From the NCBI GenBank assembly GCA_964345555.1, contig CAYFRD010000026.1:1-25053 (forward strand): a stretch of DNA of 25,053 nt. Reading direction: 5' to 3'. Within the stretch, counting starts at the first letter, position 1; the number at the start of each line of letters is the position of its first letter. Origin of the DNA: Peptoniphilus_E sp964345555. Its GTDB lineage: Bacteria; Bacillota; Clostridia; Tissierellales; Peptoniphilaceae. This document shows, piece after piece, positions 1-5,845 of this stretch. The notes under the pieces were generated by a model that had not been told where the DNA came from, did no database searches, and saw nothing but the letters and a program-made list of their open reading frames with translations. The position numbers and the translations under genes were made by a program.

Positions 1-7
1 ATCCATC

Positions 8-25
8 AAAAATCCTTAAGAGGAT
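8..25 (-). terminator. weak terminator after the formamidase gene
   Basis: Read on the minus strand, a 5-bp hairpin (ATCCT, loop CTTA, AGGAT) is followed by five T. It lies about 45 bases past the stop codon of the acetamidase/formamidase gene. The stem is short, so this is only a tentative terminator. Confidence 0.35.
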
Positions 26-68
26 GGATGGAACACAAACTATTTCACACTACCGGAAATTTTTAAAA

Positions 69-971
69 TTATTTAATCAGTTTCTTACCTTCCAGCTTAG
101 GAATTCCTACACGTAGACTTGTGGTCATTGTAGCGGATTCGCAACTTTGGTTGATTTCAACATGGCCGTCAAGGGAAAGATATATGTCAATATCGGTATC
201 GTCCCAACCATAGGGTTTTCTCATCAATCTTTGCATGTCTTTCATTGCAAGCTCGAGTGCTTCGCTGAAACTGTCTCTGGCAGCTGTTGTGTACCAGCGA
301 TCTTCGGTTTCAAGTAGAGGTCTGTCCAGTCTAAAATTCTTTATAACGTCTACAGTTACAGTAGCTGCACCTGAACATTCCAAACCTGCTCCGTCAAGTT
401 CTCCGTCACCCATTGCTCCGTGGAGATCGCCTATTTGGAGCAAAGCTCCCGCTACATTAACAGGGAAGTAGAGAATAGTTCCTTTTTTAATCAATCTGTT
501 GTCCATATTGCCGCCGTGGTCTCCGATTCTTCCACAGCCTATAGCATCTCCTGCAGGTGCCACACCTATAACTCCTATCATCTTGTGAAGTGGAATTTCA
601 AGGTCATTGAATTTTGCTGTTTGTTTTTCTTGATCTATGGGAATAATTTTTGTTCTGATTTCTGAATTTTCCTTTAGAGGACCCATTCCGTAAGTTACAG
701 CTACACCGTAGTCTTCAACTTGAATATCATCAACACGAACTACGAGCACATCGCCCGGTTCCGCACCTTCCACATATACAGGACCTGTACCGGGATTTAC
801 TTCGTCAAAATTTATATCACCGACTAAATCCTTGGAGCTTTTAATTTGGCAAGAGAAACAATCCACAGTATTAAAGGTGATTTTGTCCCCTCTTTGAACA
901 GTGATAACGGGCTTGTGTTCCTTGTCAAAGGAAAATTGGCGATCTTCCGCCTTGATTTCATAATGCGTCAT
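69..971 (-). CDS. acetamidase/formamidase family amidohydrolase
   Basis: 300-residue protein of the FmdA/AmdA family, cytoplasmic metal-dependent enzymes that hydrolyse short amides such as formamide or acetamide to ammonia and the carboxylate. The family pattern is visible along its length: an N-terminal beta-rich part with VQRGDKITFNTVDCF, the segment GCGRIGDHGGNMDNR in the middle, and LHGAMGDGELDGAG about two thirds along, which corresponds to the conserved H-AxGDGE block. Length is normal for the shorter bacterial members. The ATG at 971 has AAAGGAGG at a good distance. The gene stands alone with its own promoter upstream. Family assignment is firm. The actual amide substrate cannot be told from sequence; release of ammonia from formamide is plausible. 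Confidence 0.9.
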   Translation of the reverse strand: MTHYEIKAEDRQFSFDKEHKPVITVQRGDKITFNTVDCFSCQIKSSKDLVGDINFDEVNPGTGPVYVEGAEPGDVLVVRVDDIQVEDYGVAVTYGMGPLKENSEIRTKIIPIDQEKQTAKFNDLEIPLHKMIGVIGVAPAGDAIGCGRIGDHGGNMDNRLIKKGTILYFPVNVAGALLQIGDLHGAMGDGELDGAGLECSGAATVTVDVIKNFRLDRPLLETEDRWYTTAARDSFSEALELAMKDMQRLMRKPYGWDDTDIDIYLSLDGHVEINQSCESATMTTSLRVGIPKLEGKKLIK

Positions 972-999
972 AAGATTCCTCCTTTATTATTTTGATTTT

Positions 1000-1028
1000 A
1001 CTGTATCAGGAAAAAGAAGATAAGTCAA
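1000..1028 (-). promoter_or_regulatory. promoter of the formamidase gene
   Basis: On the minus strand, TTGACT (1028-1023) is followed after 17 bases by TACAGT (1005-1000), preceded by TG as in an extended -10. Spacing is ideal and the predicted start lies a short way upstream of the ribosome site. Confidence 0.55.
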
Positions 1029-1031
1029 AAG

Positions 1032-1058
1032 AAAAATCGGTGTAAAGCACACCGATTT
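1032..1058 (-). terminator. terminator of the azlC-azlD operon
   Basis: A perfect 10-bp stem (AAATCGGTGT / ACACCGATTT) with a 5-base loop ends in a T run on the minus strand. It begins a few bases after the azlD stop codon. Confidence 0.85.
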
Positions 1059-1061
1059 AAA

Positions 1062-1364
1062 TTACACAATATTTAATAAAATCATATAGATGATGGTAGA
1101 ACCGCCAATACTCAGTAAGATATTACGTTTTAATTTGTGAAGGACTATGCATATAGTTACGGAGATTATCTCAGGAAAGGGTACAGATGTGGAAAAGTTC
1201 ATAAATCTCAGGCAGTACACCACCAGGATTGCCATTATCGCTCCGGGAAGTATTTTTCCTAAATATCTAATTATCTTGGGCACATTTCCCTCTTTAAAAA
1301 ATATAAAGGGCAGAGCTCTGGTAAAGAAATTTACCAAGGCGGCTGTTATTATTTTTGCTATCAT
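1062..1364 (-). CDS. azlD: AzlD-family branched-chain amino acid export subunit
   Basis: 100-residue, strongly hydrophobic protein with three to four predicted membrane spans and a family-typical start (MIAKIITAALVNFFTRALPF; the TRALPF motif is characteristic of AzlD). AzlD is the small partner of AzlC in two-part exporters of branched-chain amino acids and analogues, described for Bacillus subtilis AzlCD and Corynebacterium BrnEF. Its ATG shares one base with the azlC stop codon (TAATG), so translation is coupled, and the pair ends at the hairpin at 1032-1058. Subunit identity is secure; the substrate is inferred from the family. Confidence 0.9.
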   Translation of the reverse strand: MIAKIITAALVNFFTRALPFIFFKEGNVPKIIRYLGKILPGAIMAILVVYCLRFMNFSTSVPFPEIISVTICIVLHKLKRNILLSIGGSTIIYMILLNIV

Positions 1365-2041
1365 TAAATTGCACCATCCTTCTTTCCTTTAAATACCAAC
1401 AACAGAACAGTGACTGATATTGCAGGAATTATGAATTTGTCCGGTCCGAAAAAAATTACACAGAGTACTGACAATACAATTCCCATCGTGTGAGAAAAGT
1501 AAGATTCTGAATTATCCATATTTTCCAACAAAAGAACAATAAACAGAGCTGTCATAGTGAAATCTATGCCTTCCGCGCTGAAGGGAAGCAGCTGTCCAAC
1601 CAAGTATCCTGCTACAGTACCCAAAACCCAGTAGGAGTGGTTCAGCAGGCTTATTTGAAAATATGATTTATAGATATCCACATTTGGAGGAGGTCTGAGA
1701 GAAACCAGTATTGAATAAGTTTCATCTGTGAGGGCAAACATGCAGTAGAGTTTTTTTAATTTATTCATTTTAAACTTCTCTATAAAACTCAAACCGTAAA
1801 AAATTTGCCTGAAACCTAAGATCAATGCTATTAGAATTATTGAAAATATGGAAGCTTTTGAAGTAAGCATAGCCAGCAGTGCGAATTGCAGACTACCTGC
1901 ATAGCAAATCAATGATATAAATATCGTGGTAAAAAAATCCAGACCTTCATTTGCAGCTAAAATTGAATAGGCAAGACTTAAAAAAGCGTATCCGAATAAA
2001 GTGGGTATGCTTTGTTTGAATGAATATTTTAAAGTGTCCAC
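1364..2041 (-). CDS. azlC: AzlC-family branched-chain amino acid export permease
   Basis: 225-residue inner-membrane protein with the AzlC N-terminal pattern (FKQSIPTLFGYAFLSLAYSI, then SLICYAGSLQFALLAM and LILGFRQIFYGLSF). Family members have about 230 residues and several spans, so this looks complete. It forms the large subunit of an exporter with the adjacent AzlD. The start is GTG at 2041, supported by AAGGAG seven bases upstream; no better ATG lies near. A promoter with 17-base spacing lies just upstream. Together with azlD it makes a two-gene operon with its own promoter and terminator. The amino acid exported is inferred from characterised homologues. Confidence 0.9.
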   Translation of the reverse strand: MDTLKYSFKQSIPTLFGYAFLSLAYSILAANEGLDFFTTIFISLICYAGSLQFALLAMLTSKASIFSIILIALILGFRQIFYGLSFIEKFKMNKLKKLYCMFALTDETYSILVSLRPPPNVDIYKSYFQISLLNHSYWVLGTVAGYLVGQLLPFSAEGIDFTMTALFIVLLLENMDNSESYFSHTMGIVLSVLCVIFFGPDKFIIPAISVTVLLLVFKGKKDGAI

Positions 2042-2075
2042 AAAATTCTCCTTTCAAAAGCAACAAATTATATGA

Positions 2076-2104
2076 ATATTACTATATAAAACTCTAAAAA
2101 TCAA
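2076..2104 (-). promoter_or_regulatory. azlC: promoter of azlC-azlD
   Basis: Minus strand: TTGATT (2104-2099), 17-base spacer, TAATAT (2081-2076). The predicted transcript would have a leader of roughly 28 bases before the GTG start. Alternative -10-like AT runs nearby lower confidence. Confidence 0.45.
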
Positions 2105-2133
2105 TATTAAAAAACTGTTAAAATAATATCCTT

Positions 2134-2277
2134 TTACCTTGCTTCACACTTTTCCGCAGGTCGTAGAATAAGGGAATCGTCCACGACTTTGGTAAGATGG
2201 ATATCTGCTGTTTCACAATAAAAAATATCAGTTCTCCCAAAGGTGAACCGATATAATTCTACATTAAGGAGTTTCAT
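2134..2277 (-). CDS. 47-residue ORF translationally coupled to the Fur-family gene
   Basis: Reading on from the fur stop, an ATG at 2277 overlaps the TGA (ATGA) and opens a 47-codon frame ending in TAA at 2134. The product starts MKLLNVELYR, ends LRPAEKCEAR, and has two cysteines (residues 21 and 44) and a mixed, soluble composition. I do not recognise a family. The ATGA overlap is a typical coupling arrangement, which favours a real small gene. Against it, codon use differs from neighbours: CGG and CGA arginine codons and CTC/CTT leucines are otherwise uncommon here, and the stretch is less AT-rich than the surroundings. It could be a true small protein or the tail of a decayed gene. Confidence 0.45.
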   Translation of the reverse strand: MKLLNVELYRFTFGRTDIFYCETADIHLTKVVDDSLILRPAEKCEAR

Positions 2278-2684
2278 TTATTTTTTTGTGCACAATCTTG
2301 ACATATTCCCCTAAGTTCCATAATGTGCCCTGTAACTTTAAAACCGGTGTTCAGTTCCACTTCTTTTTCATATCCGGACATGGGGCAGTGGGCGATGGGC
2401 ATCATGTTGCCGCATATTTCACAGACTATGTAGTGTCTGTGATCCAATCGGTTCAGTTCATAGAAAGTTACACCGTCTATGACGGACGATCTCCTGATTA
2501 TGCTATTTTCTTCAAGAGTCGCAATAATTCTATAAACCGTGGATAAAGATGCATTAGAAAACTTATTTAATTGTCTGTGTATTTCATCGGCACTAAGTGG
2601 AAAGGTCGCAGAATAAAAAACTTTTAAAACACCCAATCGTCCCTTGGTGACCTTTAAATTTTTGCTTTTCAATAATTCTTCCAT
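2274..2684 (-). CDS. Fur-family metalloregulator, probably zinc-sensing (Zur-like)
   Basis: 136-residue DNA-binding repressor of the Fur superfamily. The N-terminal winged helix contains the recognition region (LSTVYRIIATLEENSII), and the C-terminal dimerisation half carries two CxxC pairs (CEICGN and CQDCAQ) that hold the structural zinc, plus the HRHYIVCE metal-site segment. The start is taken as ATG 2684, with AAGGAG seven bases upstream; a longer frame from TTG 2705 would run through this ribosome site. It is divergent from a zinc-type ABC transporter whose promoter holds a Fur-like palindrome, so it most likely represses that transporter when metal is plentiful. Zinc rather than iron, manganese or peroxide sensing is inferred from this neighbour. 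Confidence 0.9.
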   Translation of the reverse strand: MEELLKSKNLKVTKGRLGVLKVFYSATFPLSADEIHRQLNKFSNASLSTVYRIIATLEENSIIRRSSVIDGVTFYELNRLDHRHYIVCEICGNMMPIAHCPMSGYEKEVELNTGFKVTGHIMELRGICQDCAQKNK

Positions 2685-2741
2685 AGATATTCTCCTTATT
2701 TGCAATTATATAATAAACTAAGGGCAATTTGTAAGAAGATA

Positions 2742-2769
2742 TTTACAAAAAATATTTCAGGTGTATAAT
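2742..2769 (+). promoter_or_regulatory. znuA: promoter of the zinc transporter operon
   Basis: TTTACA (2742-2747), a 16-base spacer and a perfect TATAAT (2764-2769) precede the binding-protein gene. The predicted start point falls inside the palindrome at 2771-2795. Confidence 0.75.
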
Positions 2770-2770
2770 T

Positions 2771-2795
2771 ATTAATGGGAATAATTCCCATTAAT
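2771..2795 (+). promoter_or_regulatory. Fur/Zur-type operator, perfect 25-bp palindrome
   Basis: Two 12-base arms (ATTAATGGGAAT and ATTCCCATTAAT) flank a single central A with no mismatch. The site begins two bases after the -10 box and covers the transcription start, a position expected for repression. Size and odd-centred symmetry suit a Fur-family dimer site. The regulator encoded next door is the obvious candidate ligand; this is inference. Confidence 0.75.
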
Positions 2796-2809
2796 AACGG
2801 AGGTTGGAA

Positions 2810-3865
2810 ATGAAAAAAATAATTAAATTAACATTGTTGGTTTTTACTCTTGGAATTTTGGCTGTGGGATGCGGTCCAAAAAATGAAAATAAAGAAGTGC
2901 AAAGTGAAAATCAACAGACAGAAACAAAGGAAGTTTCATCTAATGGCGGTTTAAAAATATATGCTACAATGTATCCGGTTTACGATTTTACTCAAAAAAT
3001 TGCAGGAGATAAAGCTGATGTACAACTACTGATACCTGTTGGACAGAGTTCACATCACTGGGAACCTGGACAAAAGGAAATGAAAGAACTGCAAGAGGCC
3101 GATATGTTGGTATATAACGGCGCGGGACTTGAAGGTTGGGTGGACAAAGTACTAACGTCCATTGACGGAGATATAGTGGCAGTTGATTCCAGCAAAGATG
3201 TAAATTTGATTGCATCTACTCACACTCATGACCATGAAGAAGATCGTGATCACGAAGAAGCTGTGGAAGAAGAACATAATCACGAACATGAGCATGATGA
3301 AGCTGAAGAAGAGCACAATCACGAACATGAGCACGAACACGGAGCCTATGATCCGCATATCTGGTTGGATCCCAAGAATGCCGTAATCCAAATTGAAAAT
3401 ATAGCAAATACATTGATCGCTGCTGACCCTGAAAATGCGGATTTTTACAGAGCTAATCTAGACAAGTACAGAGAGGAGTTCATGGCTATCGACACCATGT
3501 ATCAAGAACAACTTTCCTCATTGGCGAGAGATACCATTGTAGTTTCTCATGAAGCCTATGGATACATCTGCCATGAGTACGGATTGAACCAAGTGGGGAT
3601 TGAAGGCATTTTTGCTGAGGGCGAACCCGATGCAAAGACTATGGCTCAAATTATAGATTTCGTCAAAAATCAAAATATAACCACCATATTTACTGAAGAA
3701 CTCATCGACACCAAGACCGCTGATGCAATATCAGCTGAAACAGGTGCGAAGACTGTCTATTTAAATCCTCTTGAAGGCTTATCTCAAGAAGAAATAGATG
3801 CCGGTGATGATTATGTATCAGTAATGAAGTCTAATTTGGAGAAGTTAGTTGAGGCTTTGAGTTAG
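2810..3865 (+). CDS. znuA: zinc ABC transporter substrate-binding lipoprotein
   Basis: 351-residue cluster A-I (ZnuA/AdcA-type) metal-binding protein. It captures zinc outside the membrane and hands it to the permease encoded downstream. A signal peptide ends in the lipobox AVGC with Cys21 as the lipid anchor. A histidine- and acid-rich loop spans about residues 138-177, a hallmark of zinc members, and conserved ligand regions are visible (SSHHWEPG, YDPHIWLDP, VSHEAYGYICHEYG, and the acidic region near EELIDTKTADAI). The start is ATG 2810 behind ACGGAGG; a TTG at 2804 would sit against the ribosome site. The stop shares one base with the next gene. Expression should be zinc-repressed through the palindrome at 2771-2795. 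Manganese is a less likely alternative. Confidence 0.93.
   Translation: MKKIIKLTLLVFTLGILAVGCGPKNENKEVQSENQQTETKEVSSNGGLKIYATMYPVYDFTQKIAGDKADVQLLIPVGQSSHHWEPGQKEMKELQEADMLVYNGAGLEGWVDKVLTSIDGDIVAVDSSKDVNLIASTHTHDHEEDRDHEEAVEEEHNHEHEHDEAEEEHNHEHEHEHGAYDPHIWLDPKNAVIQIENIANTLIAADPENADFYRANLDKYREEFMAIDTMYQEQLSSLARDTIVVSHEAYGYICHEYGLNQVGIEGIFAEGEPDAKTMAQIIDFVKNQNITTIFTEELIDTKTADAISAETGAKTVYLNPLEGLSQEEIDAGDDYVSVMKSNLEKLVEALS
3266..3343 (+). repeat. znuA: two 39-bp tandem units encoding the His-rich loop
   Basis: Units 3266-3304 and 3305-3343 each encode 13 residues (EEEHNHEHEHDEA and EEEHNHEHEHEHG), with ten of thirteen positions identical and many identical codons. This shows the zinc-binding loop grew by an in-frame duplication. 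Confidence 0.85.
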
Positions 3866-4518
3866 TGGAAGATATATTTTTAGAAATTGAAGATTTAAAC
3901 TTTGGATATACAAAGGAATTAATTTTAAAAAATATAAACTTGATACTGCACAGAGGAGATTTTGCTGCAATTGTAGGTTCCAACGGCTCAGGTAAATCCA
4001 CGCTGATAAAGATTTTAACAGGACAGCTTAAAGAAAACAGCGGGAGGATAAAATTTCAGGATAAAGATATAAAAATCGGCTATGTTCCGCAGTTGGAGAT
4101 GAGCAGCTCTCTAAAATTCCCCATAAAGGTATATGAGTTGATATCTCTTTCCCTTTATCAGGAACTAAAGGGATTTAAGAAAATAGATTCAATCATAAAA
4201 GAGAAGATTTTAAACGCTCTGTTCCAAGTGGGAATGGAGGATTTTTATAGCAGTCTTTACTCCCAGTTGTCAGGCGGACAAAGACAAAGGGCTCTCATAG
4301 CCAAAGCTTTAGTGGCAAGACCGAATTTCCTGGTCTTAGATGAACCGACTAATGGAGTAGACTATGACAGCAAGATCAGTCTCTACAAACTTCTGCATCA
4401 CTTGTCACATGAACATAAAATTACGATTTTGATGATAACTCATGAAATAGAAGATGCAAAGGGGTATTTGAAAAATATATATAAATTGCAAAATACTCAT
4501 TTGACGAGGTGTATGTGA
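3865..4518 (+). CDS. znuC: zinc ABC transporter ATP-binding protein
   Basis: 217-residue cytoplasmic ATPase of the metal ABC importer. Walker A is GSNGSGKST (residues 38-46), the signature is LSGGQRQRA near residue 135, Walker B is FLVLDEPTNGVD near 155-166, and an ITHE H-loop follows. All catalytic parts are present. Translation begins at GTG 3865, which overlaps the TAG of the binding-protein gene by one base, with GAGG ten bases upstream. The next gene's ATG again overlaps its TGA by one base. It powers zinc import together with the flanking lipoprotein and permease. The zinc role rests on the His-rich binding protein. Confidence 0.93.
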   Translation: MEDIFLEIEDLNFGYTKELILKNINLILHRGDFAAIVGSNGSGKSTLIKILTGQLKENSGRIKFQDKDIKIGYVPQLEMSSSLKFPIKVYELISLSLYQELKGFKKIDSIIKEKILNALFQVGMEDFYSSLYSQLSGGQRQRALIAKALVARPNFLVLDEPTNGVDYDSKISLYKLLHHLSHEHKITILMITHEIEDAKGYLKNIYKLQNTHLTRCM

Positions 4519-5309
4519 TGAATATATTTGAATATTCATACATGGTTAAGGCTTTGATAATTGGATTTATGTTGTCGATTATTATACCTTTTATGGGAGT
4601 GGTTGTTGTAAATAAAAAGATCTCCTTGGTGGGAGATGCACTGTCCCACGTTTCTTTAGCGGGAATAATGATCGGTCTTATTACGGGAATAACACCCATG
4701 TATACGGCAGTGATTATCTGTGTGATTGCCGGTCTGATTTTAGAATATATACGCAGAAAATTCCCGGGATATCAGGAGATTTCAACGGCTATAATCATGT
4801 CGGGAGGTATCGGGTTAGCCTCGGTATTGTCAGGATTTGTAAAGACTGCTGCGAATTTCGAGTCCTATCTCTTTGGAAGCATCGTTGCAATAGCTGACAG
4901 TGAATTTTACATGATAATTGGAATATCTCTTATAGTATTTGTAACCTTTATTTACTATTATAGGGATTTGATGCACATATCCTTTGATGAAACTGGCGCA
5001 AGACTTGCAGGGATAAAAGTTGAAAGGATCAACAGCATATTTATGGTGTTGATCGCTGTGACCATATCCGCATCTGCAAGGACCGTGGGGATACTTATAA
5101 TTTCCTCATTAATGGTAATACCAGTCGCCTGTGCAATGAAATTCAACCAAGGATATTTCAGAACTATAGTGTTTTCTTCACTGCTGGGTATTTTCTTTAC
5201 CATGAGCGGACTTGTGGTCTCTTTTTATCTTGGACTGAAACCCGGGGGAAGCATTGTGCTTATTGGGGTATTTACTTTATTGACAGTTCTTTTTATAAGG
5301 AAGGAATAA
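4518..5309 (+). CDS. znuB: zinc ABC transporter permease
   Basis: 263-residue polytopic membrane protein of the ABC-3 family (ZnuB/AdcB/MntB) with about eight hydrophobic spans. Typical stretches include VGDALSHVSLAGI near residue 40, DETGARLAGIKV in the coupling region, and a C-terminal LGLKPGGSIVLIGV segment. It forms the translocation pore for the transporter. I use ATG 4518 because GAGG lies eight bases upstream and it overlaps the ATPase stop codon; an earlier GTG at 4509 coincides with that ribosome site. Length matches the family. Three bases separate its stop from the start of the small membrane protein that follows. Confidence 0.92.
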   Translation: MNIFEYSYMVKALIIGFMLSIIIPFMGVVVVNKKISLVGDALSHVSLAGIMIGLITGITPMYTAVIICVIAGLILEYIRRKFPGYQEISTAIIMSGGIGLASVLSGFVKTAANFESYLFGSIVAIADSEFYMIIGISLIVFVTFIYYYRDLMHISFDETGARLAGIKVERINSIFMVLIAVTISASARTVGILIISSLMVIPVACAMKFNQGYFRTIVFSSLLGIFFTMSGLVVSFYLGLKPGGSIVLIGVFTLLTVLFIRKE

Positions 5310-5312
5310 AAG

Positions 5313-5761
5313 ATGCGTGACGGACTCATATATATAACTACTGTAGCAATTTTAATGATAGCTGCTGAATTTTATAGGAGATATAAAAAATCAAACAAAA
5401 AATTTTTAAAATATCTCACAAAAATAATAGCTGCAGCTANNNNNNNNNNNNNNNNNNNNNNNNNNNNNNNNNNNNNNNNNNNNNNNNNNNNNNNNNNNNN
5501 NNNNNNNNNNNNNNNNNNNNNNNNNNNNNNNNNNNNNNNAAAAAATCAAACAAAAAATTTTTAAAATATCTCACAAAAATAATAGCTGCAGCTACTATCA
5601 TTATTTTAACTGTAATTGCTATTTTGATAGTTTTTGCAACCTATGGATATTTTGTCGATAAAAATACAGAAGTTACAATTAAACTTGCTATAACAGGATT
5701 GTTGTTTATTCCTTCTGCGATATTTCTTATAAAAAATTTTATACGAGACATAAAAAATTAA
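5313..5761 (+). CDS. small two-to-three-span membrane protein, interrupted only by an assembly gap
   Basis: The start is ATG 5313, three bases after the permease stop. As given, the frame runs into 100 N at 5440-5539. Both sides of the gap carry the same 55-bp sequence (5385-5439 and 5540-5594). Removing one copy plus the N (155 bases) leaves a single open frame of 97 codons to the TAA at 5759-5761, which strongly suggests the gene is intact. The protein has hydrophobic stretches at about residues 5-20, 38-60 and 72-90, with a lysine-rich segment between the first two. I do not recognise a family. Position at the end of the zinc operon suggests an accessory membrane protein of that operon, but this is guesswork. 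Confidence 0.65.
5385..5594 (+). other. scaffold gap of 100 N between identical 55-bp contig ends
   Basis: N run from 5440 to 5539. Bases 5385-5439 and 5540-5594 are identical, so the two contigs overlap and the gap has no true length. A 55-base overlap is the kind of k-mer-sized end seen when a de Bruijn assembler breaks and a scaffolder inserts a fixed gap. This repeat should not be read as biology. Confidence 0.9.
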
Positions 5762-5785
5762 GTCGATGCTATGCACCGGCTTTTT
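5760..5785 (+). terminator. terminator of the zinc transporter operon
   Basis: A stem AAGTCG / CGGCTT (one G-T pair) encloses an inner TGC/GCA helix and is followed by five T. It starts at the stop codon of the small membrane protein and separates the zinc operon from the phosphoglucomutase gene. Confidence 0.65.
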
Positions 5786-5808
5786 AAATACCTAAAAAAT
5801 GCAACATA

Positions 5809-5817
5809 TGCTAAAAT
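5809..5817 (+). promoter_or_regulatory. extended -10 promoter for the phosphoglucomutase operon
   Basis: TGCTAAAAT (TG motif plus TAAAAT at 5812-5817) lies 28 bases before the start codon, between the upstream terminator and the ribosome site. No good -35 box is seen, as is usual for extended -10 promoters. Confidence 0.4.
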
Positions 5818-5845
5818 ATATTTAATAAAGTCCACGGAGGTATGT

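Noticed and set aside
2685..2705. Earlier TTG start for the Fur-family protein
   Set aside because: It would translate through the AAGGAG that serves ATG 2684.
5385..5594. Apparent 55-bp direct repeat flanking an unknown insert
   Set aside because: The insert is all N and the two copies join into one open frame; this is contig overlap, not an insertion site or mobile element.
5771..5845. Longer N terminus for phosphoglucomutase starting at ATG 5771
   Set aside because: It begins within the terminator hairpin and lacks a ribosome site; ATG 5846 has CACGGAGG and starts at the normal family position.
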